DNA of 64,000 nucleotides from JANXQG01 sp963824275 (GTDB lineage Bacteria > Planctomycetota > Planctomycetia > Pirellulales > Thermoguttaceae). Under the pieces are notes generated by a model that saw only the letters and a list, made by a program, of their open reading frames with translations, was not told the DNA's origin and did not search any database. This document shows, piece by piece, positions 1-7,499 of this stretch (within the stretch, counting starts at the first letter, position 1; each line of letters opens with the position of its first letter). The translations under genes and the position numbers were made by a program. Where the stretch lies: assembly GCA_963824275.1 (NCBI GenBank), contig CAWGOT010000001.1, positions 558,001-622,000 on the forward strand, given 5' to 3'.

Positions 1-1248
1 GATCAACATGCGGCAGAGGCCCAGCCCCATTCCGGTGCCGCCGCTGTCGGCGCGGGTCGTGAAGAAGGGTTCGAAGATCCGCTCCAGGTTGGCGCGGGGA
101 ATGCCCACGCCCGTGTCCTCCACTTCGACGGCCACGGAGTCCAACTGGTCGTCGTCGCCGCCGCCCAGCCGGCGGGTGCGGAGGGTCAGCGTTCCGCCGC
201 GGGGCATGGCGGCAAAGGCGTTGGTGCAGAGGTTGAAGAGCACCTCTTGCAGCGTGTAGGGATCGCCCTGCGCCGGCGGCACGTCGCCCAACTCCGTCCG
301 GATGCAGACGCGGCCACGGCGCGCCGGCCCCAGCAGGGAGAGCGTCGCTTCCACGACCGCGTTCAAGTCCGTGGCCTGTAGCGTGATGCCGTGCGGCAGC
401 GCGAAGGCCTGCACGCGCTTGGCGGTCCGCTCGATGCGGTCCAGGGCCGCAACCATCATCTGCACGTACTCGGTGAGGTGCGGATCGTCGCGGACCGTCT
501 CGCCGATCCGCTGCAGGCAGTTCTGCACGCCGTCCAGCGGATTGGCGATCTCGTGCGCGATCCCGGCCACCAACTGGCCGATGCCCAGGAGTTTTTCCTT
601 CTGGCGGAGCTCGGCGTGCGCGCGGTCCACGTAACGGCGGATGGCCGTCGTGAAGTAGACCGCGATCCAGAGCGTGCTGGCCAAGGCGGCAAAGACGGTC
701 AACAAATACAGCGGGCTGGACGCGGGCACCATGTACCGTCCGCTTGTTCCAAGCGGCTGGTCGGCGGAAAACTGCAGGTCGAAGCGGGCCCTATCGTTCA
801 GGCAAGGGCACTCCAGGTACTCCAGCAACAAGATCGCTCCCACCAGGCACGTGGCGACGGCCGCGATCGCGTAGGGCAGGTTGCCGCGAAGATACATCCC
901 GGCAATGATCATGTGGAACACGAAAAAGGAGAGAAAGGGGTTCTGCGGCAGGCCGGCGAAATACAGCAACAGCGCCAGGGCGGCAAGATCGAAGAGGATC
1001 TGCAGGAGGATGTTCCGCTCGACGTTTTGCGGGGTGACCGACCAGCCCCGACCCGGAGTACCGGGTGCCCCGCGGCCGAGCCAAAAGACCATGTTGTACG
1101 CCAGCACCACGGCTCCCACGGCGTACAGGGGCAGGGGATGCGGGAGCACGCCCAGCAGCCAGGCGGCGGTGGTGACCAGGAAAACGCCCGTGCATGCCCC
1201 GAAGCGGAGCGAGACCAGCCAGCGTGCGCCTTCCGGTGGAAGTTTCAT
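1..1248 (-). CDS. Membrane histidine kinase, C-terminus cut by window edge
   Basis: Starts at ATG 1248 and runs off the left edge with 416 residues visible. The N-terminal half has about five to six hydrophobic segments (roughly residues 12-200). A HisKA dimerisation region follows, with an H-box GIAHEIANPLDGV (His near residue 230), then a HATPase domain with an N-box, DTGVGI (G1) and GTGMGLGL (G2). It is a two-component sensor kinase that autophosphorylates in response to a membrane or intracellular signal. The next gene upstream is a response regulator on the same strand, the likely partner. A short palindromic repeat is inserted in frame near residues 58-67. The last part of the kinase domain is outside the window. 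Confidence 0.9.
   Translation of the reverse strand, partial: MKLPPEGARWLVSLRFGACTGVFLVTTAAWLLGVLPHPLPLYAVGAVVLAYNMVFWLGRGAPGTPGRGWSVTPQNVERNILLQILFDLAALALLLYFAGLPQNPFLSFFVFHMIIAGMYLRGNLPYAIAAVATCLVGAILLLEYLECPCLNDRARFDLQFSADQPLGTSGRYMVPASSPLYLLTVFAALASTLWIAVYFTTAIRRYVDRAHAELRQKEKLLGIGQLVAGIAHEIANPLDGVQNCLQRIGETVRDDPHLTEYVQMMVAALDRIERTAKRVQAFALPHGITLQATDLNAVVEATLSLLGPARRGRVCIRTELGDVPPAQGDPYTLQEVLFNLCTNAFAAMPRGGTLTLRTRRLGGGDDDQLDSVAVEVEDTGVGIPRANLERIFEPFFTTRADSGGTGMGLGLCRMLI
1045..1076. repeat. Short palindromic repeat inside the kinase gene
   Basis: An imperfect palindrome built on CACCCGGTACTCCGGGT reads as GAPGTPGRG between two hydrophobic segments of the kinase. Related palindromes occur inside maf (about 12755-12786) and near the start of the membrane protein at 26742, so it is a dispersed element tolerated in frame. 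Confidence 0.6.
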
Positions 1249-1260
1249 GGTGTCTTGGAT

Positions 1261-1331
1261 CTTAGTTCTTAGACCTTAGTTCTTAGACCTTAGGATTCAG
1301 ATTCCAAGCACTAAGTTCTAAGCACTAAGCT
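1261..1331. repeat. Seven-base-period repeat upstream of kinase gene
   Basis: Units of the type TTAGTTC/TTAGACC repeat with a 7-base period, followed by an inverted set (CTAAGTT, CTAAGCA). The two halves can pair as a hairpin. It fills the gap between the response regulator stop (1336) and the kinase start (1248). Confidence 0.75.
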
Positions 1332-1335
1332 CCTT

Positions 1336-3070
1336 TCAGTACGAAGCCATGTCCCAAACGATATGGTCCGCCAGGGCGGCGATGGTCCGGGCGTCGAGGC
1401 AGGCGAAGCCGCCCAGTTTGTCGGGCTGCACCGAGAGCATGGAGACCTTGCTCGCCGCCGATCCGCCGGCCCGCGACCCGCAAGCCTTCGCCGTTCCTGG
1501 GAGCCCAGCCTCGTCTTCCCCGGCAAGCGGGCGCCCTGTGGGAGCGTCCCCCGGCTCGACTTCGAAGTCCGGTTTCGTGTCGCGGGCCAGGCCGCCCGGC
1601 AGCAGTCCGCTGTCGCGTGCCAGGAGCACCATCACCCGATCGCAGTTCTCGGCTGCCTTGAGGATGTTGCCCGGAGTGAGTTGCGTCTCGCCGGGAGTGA
1701 CGACGACCGGGAACATCTGGGCCAGCAGCTTCTGCCCGATCTGCTGCCCGAGCCCCTCATTGCCCCACAGCAGCCCTGGGGCTGCCAGCAACTCGACCTT
1801 GTGCAGGTTGCGGTTGGTGATCGAGATGCTGCTGATCGGCTCGGAAGGCCCCTTCGCATGTTCGGACTTTGCCGGCTGCCCTGTCGTCGATGATGACGGG
1901 CGGGTGCGAAACACGCCCATGAGGATATCGGCGATTTCGTTGTCGGCGAAGGGCTCGACGGCATAATAGAAGATCTTGTGTTTTCGATAGGCGGCTTCCC
2001 TGGCGCCGGGGCTGGGCTCCCAGGAACTGGGAAGGCTTGCGGGTCGCGACCCGCCCGTGCGCCGACGACCACGATGCGGGCATGGGGCGCCTGGCGGTTG
2101 ACGCTCTCGACCAGGGCCGGTCCTTCCTCGCCCAGCGAGGCGGCATCCAGGAAGACCACGCCTTCACCGTTTTCGGCCAAGGCGGCAAGCAGAGAATCCA
2201 GGTTCGCGGCCTTTTCCACCTGGCAGCCCAAGTCGGTGAGTTTCCGCGTCTGCTCGTCGGCCGAGCAGGGATCGGCATTGACCAGGATCAGGCGGCGGGG
2301 CTTGCAGTTCGCCATTTCCTCGTGCCGCGTGGCGCAGACGCAGGCGATCCAGCCTTCCCCGCACGGTCGCTGGCCAACAATTGCGGACGGCGGGCCACCA
2401 TCGGGTTGACCTCCGCCACGACGCCGGAGATGGGCGAAGGGATGACCAGCATCGGCTTGCCGGCGACCGTGACCCCGGCCAGGGGCAGGCCTTGATAAAC
2501 GACTTCGCCGATCCGCGCCGTGCGGATGCCCGTAATTGTGGCCCCGTGAAGGCCCGGCAGCACCGCCCCCACCAGCGCCGCCCCATCGACGGCGAGTTGC
2601 ACCCACGACTCGTCCCAGAAGAGCGTCTCGATGTTTGCCATCGCGGTAACGACCGCTTCTCGCTCTTCGGCGGCCGTTTCGCTCTGGTCGTTGAGCGCGT
2701 GTTGCAGGTTCAGCACGCGTTGCACGCCCCACGTGACTTCCTCGGAGGTAAACGGCTTGGTCACATAGTCGCAAGCGCCAAGGCGCATCGCCGCGGCCGC
2801 GTTGGGGATGCTGGGATAACCGGTGATGATCAGCACCGGAACGTCGGGCTTTTTCTGGCGGAGCCGTTCGAGAAACTGGATCCCATCCATGTTGGGCATC
2901 TTGATGTCCAAGAGGATGATTGCGTAGTCGTTTTCCGTAGCCTTGACGAGGGCCTGCCGCGCATCGGTATCGGTTTCGACCTGGAACCCTTGTCGCGAGA
3001 AGATTCGCCGGCAGGCTTGGCACACGACTTCCTCGTCGTCCACAACCAGCAGTTTGCGTTCGTCGGCCAT
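1336..3070 (-). CDS. Response regulator with GcvH-like domain and second receiver-like domain (two frameshifts)
   Basis: Start ATG 3070 follows an AAGGGA ribosome site. Residues 1-120 are a canonical receiver: acidic pair D11/D12, phospho-acceptor D55, T83, K105. Residues about 150-255 match the glycine-cleavage H protein fold, including IPSPISGVVAEVN and, once the frame is repaired, a D-P-C-G-E-G-W motif. The lipoyl-lysine segment is missing, so it is probably not lipoylated. A second, degenerate receiver-like segment follows, then an unrecognised C-terminal domain (about 180 residues). The frame breaks near 2365 (a lost C restores SDPCGEGW) and near 2005, beside an inserted repeat. With both bases restored the product is about 578 residues. 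No DNA-binding domain is visible, so output is probably by protein interaction. Likely partner: the kinase just downstream. Confidence 0.8.
1468..1516. repeat. Dispersed repeat, copy 1, inside response regulator gene
   Basis: Contains CGCGACCCGCAAGCCTTC followed by TTCCTGGGAGCCCAGCC. The same sequence lies inverted at about 2008-2056 in the same gene. It adds a stretch (near GLPGTAKACGSRAG on the coding strand) to the C-terminal domain without stopping the frame. Confidence 0.7.
2008..2056. repeat. Dispersed repeat, copy 2, inverted relative to copy 1
   Basis: Reverse complement of the 1468-1516 element, about 520 bases away within the same coding region. One of the two frame breaks of the gene lies at its edge (about 2005). 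This suggests that the insertion or an error in the palindrome disturbed the frame. Confidence 0.7.
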
Positions 3071-3123
3071 GGTTTGTTCCCTTGGGTAGAAGAGTGGCGA
3101 TGTTGCGTCGTGCCGCATCAAGG

Positions 3124-3138
3124 GCAATTCGCGTGCCA
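3124..3138 (-). promoter_or_regulatory. Sigma-54 (-24/-12) promoter for the response regulator-kinase operon
   Basis: On the minus strand the sequence reads TGGCACGCGAATTGC. The -24 GG and -12 GC are exactly 10 bases apart and nearly every consensus position (TGGCACG-N4-TTGC) matches. The predicted start of transcription is near 3112, about 40 bases before ATG 3070. A sigma-54 activator gene lies immediately upstream (3388-4806), so it is the obvious candidate activator. Confidence 0.75.
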
Positions 3139-3189
3139 TATACGGCAACTACCGGGGACATCAAAGAGAGCCTTCAGCGACGTTCTTAG

Positions 3190-3303
3190 GCCGTAGCCGT
3201 AGGGTGGGACCAGCGAGCTTGCGAGCCGGCCCACCAAACGCCGCGGCCCACCAAACGCCGTGAATGGTGGGCCGGCATTGCAAGCTCGCTGGTCCCACCC
3301 TAC
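3190..3303. repeat. Long palindromic dispersed repeat (GTAGGGTGGGACCAGCGAGC family)
   Basis: Two arms reading GTAGGGTGGGACCAGCGAGC and its complement flank an inner inverted pair around GGCCCACCAAACGCCG. The same family recurs at 48027-48107 and, as fragments, near 39256 and 60787. It lies between the sigma-54 activator and the response regulator and could fold as a long hairpin in the transcript. Confidence 0.85.
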
Positions 3304-3360
3304 GGCACTTAGTCTAAGTACTACGCTCTACGCCCTCGCGGTGTATGAGAATCTATACGG

Positions 3361-3378
3361 CGTATGAACTTTCATACG
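3361..3378. promoter_or_regulatory. Short inverted repeat CGTATGAA/TTTCATACG
   Basis: CGTATGAACTTTCATACG is an 8-base inverted repeat with a 1-2 base centre, preceded by a related GTATGAGA...TATACGG. It lies ten bases past the stop of the sigma-54 activator and about 250 bases before the response regulator promoter. It could be an operator or part of a terminator; no T-tract is present. Confidence 0.35.
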
Positions 3379-3387
3379 CGCCGCCGG

Positions 3388-4806
3388 TCATTCCGTGTCG
3401 GGCCGATTTTCCGGTTTCAGCCCGTGGCTGCGTAACAGCGCATGGAAGTTGGGCCGCTGCATGCCGACGTCTTCTGCCGCCTGCGTGATGTTGTGTGCAG
3501 AGCGATTCATGGCGGCAAGCAGAAACTGCCGCTCCATGTTGTCGATGATCTGCCGTTTCAGCCGCTTGAGCTCTTCCCAGGTGCTCGGAATTTCGGTCGT
3601 GGGACCGCTTGGTGCAGCCTCGCGAACCTCCCAGGGCAGGTGCTCGCGCTCGATCCGCAAGCCGCCATAGAGCACGGAGATTCGCTCGACGATATTTCGC
3701 AGTTCCCGCACGTTGCCCGGCCAGGCGTAGACCTCCATTTGACGCATGGCTTCACGTGAAAACCCTTTGGCTTCCATGCCCATCTGGCGGGAAAAGTGCC
3801 GCAGGAAACAATCGGCCAAGAGGGGGACATCGCCCGACCGCTCGCGGAGCGGAGGGAGCGTGATGGGCACAACGTTCAAGCGGTAGTAGAGGTCGGCGCG
3901 GAACGCCCCTTGCTTGACCATCTCTGCCAGGCTGCGGTTGGTGGTGGCGATGAGGCGGATATCGACTTCGTGCTCCGCCGTTTCGCCCACTTTGCGGAGG
4001 CGGCGCGATTCCAGCACGCGCAACAGCTTGCCCTGCGTTTCCTGGCTCAGGTTGGCAACCTCGTCCAGAAAGAGCGTTCCCTGGTCGGCGACCTCGAAAA
4101 GCCCTCGTTTTGTGGCAATCGCCCCGGAAAACGAGCCCTTGACGTGGCCGAACAACTCGCTCTCCAAGAGCGTCGGGGCGAGGGCGGTGCAGTCGCAGGC
4201 CATCAGCGGGCAATCGCGGCGGCGGCTGTGCCGATGGATGGCGCGGACGACCATTTCCTTGCCGGTCCCGCTTTCACCGGCCACCAAGACCGTGCTATCG
4301 GCAGGGGCAATGCGTTTGATCAGGGCGAAGACCTCGTGCATGGCGGCACAAGCGCCGAGCATGCCTTCAAAGCCCTGGCAGCCTGCGGCCCCAGTCGTCA
4401 CGGTCCCGCCGGTGGGCGCCCCGCCGGCAGCCGCCTCCGCAGGGCCGGCGGATGCGATCTTGCGCAAGGCGGCTTGCAATTCGTGGGCCGAGCAGGGCTC
4501 GTGGAGGTAATCGGCCGCCCCTTCCTTGATTGCGGCCACCGCCGCCTCCACGGTCGGGTTCTTGCCCAGCACGATCACGCGGGCCTGCACAGCCGCTTCT
4601 CGAAGCTGGTGCAGGACTTCGATCGTGTTCAATCCCGAAGTCGTTTCGCAGAGCAGCACGGCGGCAAAATCTCCGGCCAATGCGATCGGAACTGCCGCTG
4701 CCGGATTTTCGCAGAATTCGATGCGATATTCCTCGGCAGAGAGCATCTGCTGGCACGTCCGACCGACCGCGCAATCGCCCGCAATCGCCAGGATCTTCCG
4801 CGACAT
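3388..4806 (-). CDS. Sigma-54-dependent transcriptional activator with degenerate receiver
   Basis: 472 residues in NtrC order. A receiver-like domain (1-120) is followed by an AAA+ domain with Walker A GESGTGKE (177-184) and Walker B GTLFLDEV (243-250). A C-terminal helix-turn-helix (about 440-465) carries NITQAAEDVGMQRPNF. The receiver lacks the phospho-acceptor: the VLLD position is VLLC (C53), and the conserved K position in DYLxKP is E, so phosphorylation control is unlikely. The sigma-54 contact loop, normally GAFTGA, is GSFSGA (224-229). It probably opens sigma-54 promoters such as the one at 3124-3138 and may control the adjacent kinase/regulator genes and the hydrogenase; the last point is inference from position. 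Confidence 0.92.
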   Translation of the reverse strand: MSRKILAIAGDCAVGRTCQQMLSAEEYRIEFCENPAAAVPIALAGDFAAVLLCETTSGLNTIEVLHQLREAAVQARVIVLGKNPTVEAAVAAIKEGAADYLHEPCSAHELQAALRKIASAGPAEAAAGGAPTGGTVTTGAAGCQGFEGMLGACAAMHEVFALIKRIAPADSTVLVAGESGTGKEMVVRAIHRHSRRRDCPLMACDCTALAPTLLESELFGHVKGSFSGAIATKRGLFEVADQGTLFLDEVANLSQETQGKLLRVLESRRLRKVGETAEHEVDIRLIATTNRSLAEMVKQGAFRADLYYRLNVVPITLPPLRERSGDVPLLADCFLRHFSRQMGMEAKGFSREAMRQMEVYAWPGNVRELRNIVERISVLYGGLRIEREHLPWEVREAAPSGPTTEIPSTWEELKRLKRQIIDNMERQFLLAAMNRSAHNITQAAEDVGMQRPNFHALLRSHGLKPENRPDTE

Positions 4807-4860
4807 AGTCCGCCTCGCTGCAACCGCCGTTGCATCAATTACCCAGGGCCTCTAGTGCAT

Positions 4861-5109
4861 TCAAGCGATCGCCAGGGAATCCGGAGCGAGTCGGACTTCC
4901 GCAGGTTCGACACCTGCTTTGCGAACGTCGGCAAGCGCAGAACGAATGGCTTCCTCGAGGCTCGATGCTTCGCGGTCGAACGCCACGAACGCTTCTCCGT
5001 TGCACGATCCCGTGGTCGAATCGTCGCAACCCGCGGCCACCAAGGAATCGCCCAGTTCGACGGTCATGATTTCGTGACCTGCCAAGACGACTTCAAACTC
5101 GTAAATCAT
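4861..5109 (-). CDS. Small acidic protein, second gene of a two-gene pair
   Basis: 82 residues starting MIYEFEVVLAGHE, rich in acidic residues, with a GCDDSTTGSCNGEAF segment and an AIRSALADVRKAG helix. I recall similar proteins paired with small basic proteins like the 60-residue product just upstream (21-base gap), in the manner of toxin-antitoxin or nucleic-acid-binding pairs. No catalytic motif is visible, and the role is not established. Confidence 0.7.
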   Translation of the reverse strand: MIYEFEVVLAGHEIMTVELGDSLVAAGCDDSTTGSCNGEAFVAFDREASSLEEAIRSALADVRKAGVEPAEVRLAPDSLAIA

Positions 5110-5130
5110 GGGAAGCCCTCCATAATAAAT

Positions 5131-5313
5131 TTAGCGATGCGGACAAGCATCAACGTACAATCGTATTTTGCGAGCGTGGCGTTCGGGTACTCGCGGGGTC
5201 GAATGGATGTTGTAGCGGCACCCGTCCCGTCCTGCGTGGGGATCTACCCGCCATCCGAGCGATGCAGCGTGTTCGATTGCCGCCTGAATATGCTTGTTTG
5301 GATGCCGAGGCAC
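5131..5313 (-). CDS. Small basic protein, first gene of the pair
   Basis: 60 residues from GTG 5313. It begins as PRHPNKHIQAAIEHAASLGW and ends NIHSTPRVPERHARKIR..., a pattern reminiscent of HicA-like small RNA-binding toxins (basic, with a GCRYNIHSTP stretch). The partner gene begins 21 bases after its stop. GTG is chosen because it gives a start immediately before the conserved PRHPNK. The toxin-like role is inference. Confidence 0.6.
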   Translation of the reverse strand: MPRHPNKHIQAAIEHAASLGWRVDPHAGRDGCRYNIHSTPRVPERHARKIRLYVDACPHR

Positions 5314-5724
5314 GGTTGATTCCCGGTCGAATTTGTTATGATCGGAACTGGTTGCGGCGAACTGTTTGGTAAAGCCTGACTGCCGGTTCTGCACCCGGTC
5401 AGGAGATCTGCACCCGCCCCTGGACATTATAGCATTTTGAACGTGAGCGCTCATAGGGCATAGGGCACGGTAATACGGATGCGGTTTCCGCGTTTCCGCA
5501 AATCGGTGCTGCTGCGCGATTGGCCGTGAAGATGCCCGCCCAAAGCAGCGTGGAACGCGGCCGTCGGGTTTTCGCAGAATTCCATGTCGTATTCTTCCGC
5601 CTAAAGGCAGGACTACGAGCGTCCGGCTGCCGGCTGCGCAGCCAGGGCTTGCAAAAATTTCCGACTTGCGGCACAATGCAGAGAGTCCTACTTGATCTAC
5701 CAGGTCCGTCGCGGAGGGAATGTC
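5314..5724. other. Non-coding stretch before the hydrogenase operon
   Basis: About 410 bases between divergent transcription units. It contains a relic of a receiver-like gene (5520-5610) and no intact reading frame. A weak -24/-12-like match (TGG at 5521, GC ten bases on) exists but is 190 bases from hydC. No clear promoter was found next to hydC. Confidence 0.5.
5520..5610 (-). pseudogene. Relic of a second copy of the degenerate receiver
   Basis: Read on the minus strand, one frame gives AEEYDMEFCENPTAAFHAAL, closely matching residues 24-43 of the sigma-54 activator (SAEEYRIEFCENPAAAVPIAL). The DNA also matches (TTTTCGCAGAATTC shared). A stop codon precedes it and similarity fades after it. 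It looks like the remnant of a duplicated regulator gene. Confidence 0.55.
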
Positions 5725-6246
5725 ATGCTTCTCACCGAACGCGAGCACCTCCGCGAGGAGTTGCTCCAACTCATCGATCAGATCGGCCGTGATCGCAGCG
5801 CCCTGCTGCCGATCCTCCAGGAAGTGCAGCGGAAGTACTTTCATATCTCCGAGTACTGCATGCAGGTAATTGCCGATCTGCTGGACATCCATCCCGTGGA
5901 AGTCCACAGCGTCGTCTCCTTCTACAGTTTTCTCGACGAGCGGCCCCAGGGCCAGTTCGTGATCCGCCTCTGCCGGACCGTGACCTGCGACATGGCCGGG
6001 AAGGAGCATCTGGCCCAGCAGCTTCGCAACGACCTGCAGATCGATTTCGGCGAGACCACGCCGGACGGCAAGTTCTCGCTGGGCTGGGCCAACTGCCTGG
6101 GGATGTGCGACCAGGGGCCGGCGATGCTGGTCAACGAACGGATCTTCACGCGGGTGACCCCGGAGAAAGTCCACGGCATCCTGGCCCAGTGCCGGCAGAT
6201 GTTCGGGGCCCACGCCACGACCACGCCCAAGGAGCGCCGAATATGA
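5725..6246 (+). CDS. hydC: [FeFe] hydrogenase subunit HydC, NuoE-like [2Fe-2S] protein
   Basis: 173 residues from ATG 5725, preceded by GGAGGGA at good spacing; an in-frame ATG at 5692 has no such site. Thioredoxin-like 24-kDa fold of complex I NuoE, with four cluster cysteines in LCRTVTCDMAG and NCLGMCDQGP. It carries one [2Fe-2S] cluster and passes electrons with HydB. Its stop overlaps the hydB start (ATGA), which marks an operon and translational coupling. Cytoplasmic. Confidence 0.9.
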   Translation: MLLTEREHLREELLQLIDQIGRDRSALLPILQEVQRKYFHISEYCMQVIADLLDIHPVEVHSVVSFYSFLDERPQGQFVIRLCRTVTCDMAGKEHLAQQLRNDLQIDFGETTPDGKFSLGWANCLGMCDQGPAMLVNERIFTRVTPEKVHGILAQCRQMFGAHATTTPKERRI

Positions 6247-7499
6247 CCGCCATCACGCACCATCCAGACGACGACCAATCAACTGACGTTCAGCACGATC
6301 GAAACGGGCAGCGGGTTGCGCGGCAGCCCTGGCGCGGCCCCCGGCCGACGCCTTGCGCAAGGTGCAAGCCTCAGGGCTGCGGGGCACGAGGCGGCGCCGG
6401 CTTCCCCACCAGCTTGAAGTGGGAACTGGCCGCCAAGTCCGCAGGAGAGCGGAAGTACGTGATCTGCAACGCCGATGAAGGCGAACCGGGCACGTTCAAG
6501 GATCGCGTGATCCTGGCCGAGTTCGCCGACCTGGTGTTCGAGGGCATGACGATCGGCGCGTGGGTCATCGGCGCGGCGGACGGGATCGTCTACCTGCGTG
6601 CGGAATATACCTATCTTCGCCCTCACCTGGAGGCCGTGCTCGAGCGCCGCCGCGACGCGGGGCTGCTGGGTCCCGCAGTGGCCGGGCAGCCGGGTTTCGC
6701 CTTTGACATTGCCATTCGCATGGGTTCTGGGGCCTACGTTTGCGGCGAGGAAACGGCCCTGATCGAGTCGCTGGAAGGGCAGCGGGGCGAGCCCCGCAAT
6801 CGCCCGCCCTTCCCCATCGACACCGGTTTCATGGGCAATCCGACGATCGTCAACAACGTCGAGACCTTCGCCTGGGTGACGTGCGTGATGACGAAGGGGC
6901 CCGAGTGGTTCAAGAACATCGGCACCGAGAAATCGACCGGGCGGAAGCTGTTCAGCGTCTCCGGCGATTGCGCCCGGCCCGGCGTCTACGAGTTCCCGAT
7001 GGGGATCACGGTGGCCGAACTGCTGAAGGAGGTCGGGGGCGAGGGGGCGAAGGCGGTGCAGATCGGCGGGGCCGCCGGGCAGTGCGTCCCGGCCGCGGAA
7101 TTTGCCCGGACCATCGCCTACGAAGACATCATCACGGGCGGATCGGTCATCGTGCTCGGCCCGCAGCGCGACTTGCTCCGCGTATCGCAGAATTTCCTCG
7201 AGTTCTTTATCGAGGAGTCGTGCGGACAATGCACGCCGTGCCGCGAGGGCATCCCCAAGCTCTTGGAAGGCGTAGAACTCCTGCAGCACGGGCGTTGTTC
7301 GATGGACTATCTCAGGGAACTTTGCGACCTGGGCGAAACGATGCAACAGGCGTCGAAGTGCGGTTTGGGCCAATCGGCCCCCAACGCGCTGCTGTCGATC
7401 GTGAAGCACTTCCAGGACGAAATCTTAGGCCGCGCCCCGATGAAGCGCTCGCAGAACGCTCGCAGGAGCGACCGGAGAGGAGCATGTAATGGACAGTAA
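6243..7499 (+). CDS. hydB: [FeFe] hydrogenase subunit HydB, NuoF-like NADH/FMN subunit (N-terminal frame disturbance)
   Basis: About 419 residues. FMN/NADH motifs are RGGAGFPTSLKW, ICNADEGEPGTFKDR and GSGAYVCGEETALIESLEG. The C-terminal [4Fe-4S] site is ESCGQCTPCREG plus SKCGLGQSAPNA. It links NAD(H) to the hydrogenase. Between about 6345 and 6392 the annotated frame reads PRPTPCARCKPQGCGARGG. The next frame reads PADALRKVQASGLRG, which fits the family and runs into RGGAGFP, so two compensating indels are likely here. The N-terminal thioredoxin domain and C-terminal ferredoxin of some HydB proteins are absent. It overlaps hydA by 11 bases. Confidence 0.88.
   Translation: MTAITHHPDDDQSTDVQHDRNGQRVARQPWRGPRPTPCARCKPQGCGARGGAGFPTSLKWELAAKSAGERKYVICNADEGEPGTFKDRVILAEFADLVFEGMTIGAWVIGAADGIVYLRAEYTYLRPHLEAVLERRRDAGLLGPAVAGQPGFAFDIAIRMGSGAYVCGEETALIESLEGQRGEPRNRPPFPIDTGFMGNPTIVNNVETFAWVTCVMTKGPEWFKNIGTEKSTGRKLFSVSGDCARPGVYEFPMGITVAELLKEVGGEGAKAVQIGGAAGQCVPAAEFARTIAYEDIITGGSVIVLGPQRDLLRVSQNFLEFFIEESCGQCTPCREGIPKLLEGVELLQHGRCSMDYLRELCDLGETMQQASKCGLGQSAPNALLSIVKHFQDEILGRAPMKRSQNARRSDRRGACNGQ

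Noticed and set aside
3796..5319. 507-codon plus-strand frame opposite the sigma-54 activator
   Set aside because: Antisense to a gene with complete AAA+ motifs; composition typical of a GC-rich shadow.
5521..5535. Sigma-54-like promoter upstream of hydC
   Set aside because: Spacing of GG and GC fits, but the match is weak, lies within the receiver relic and is about 190 bases from the start codon.
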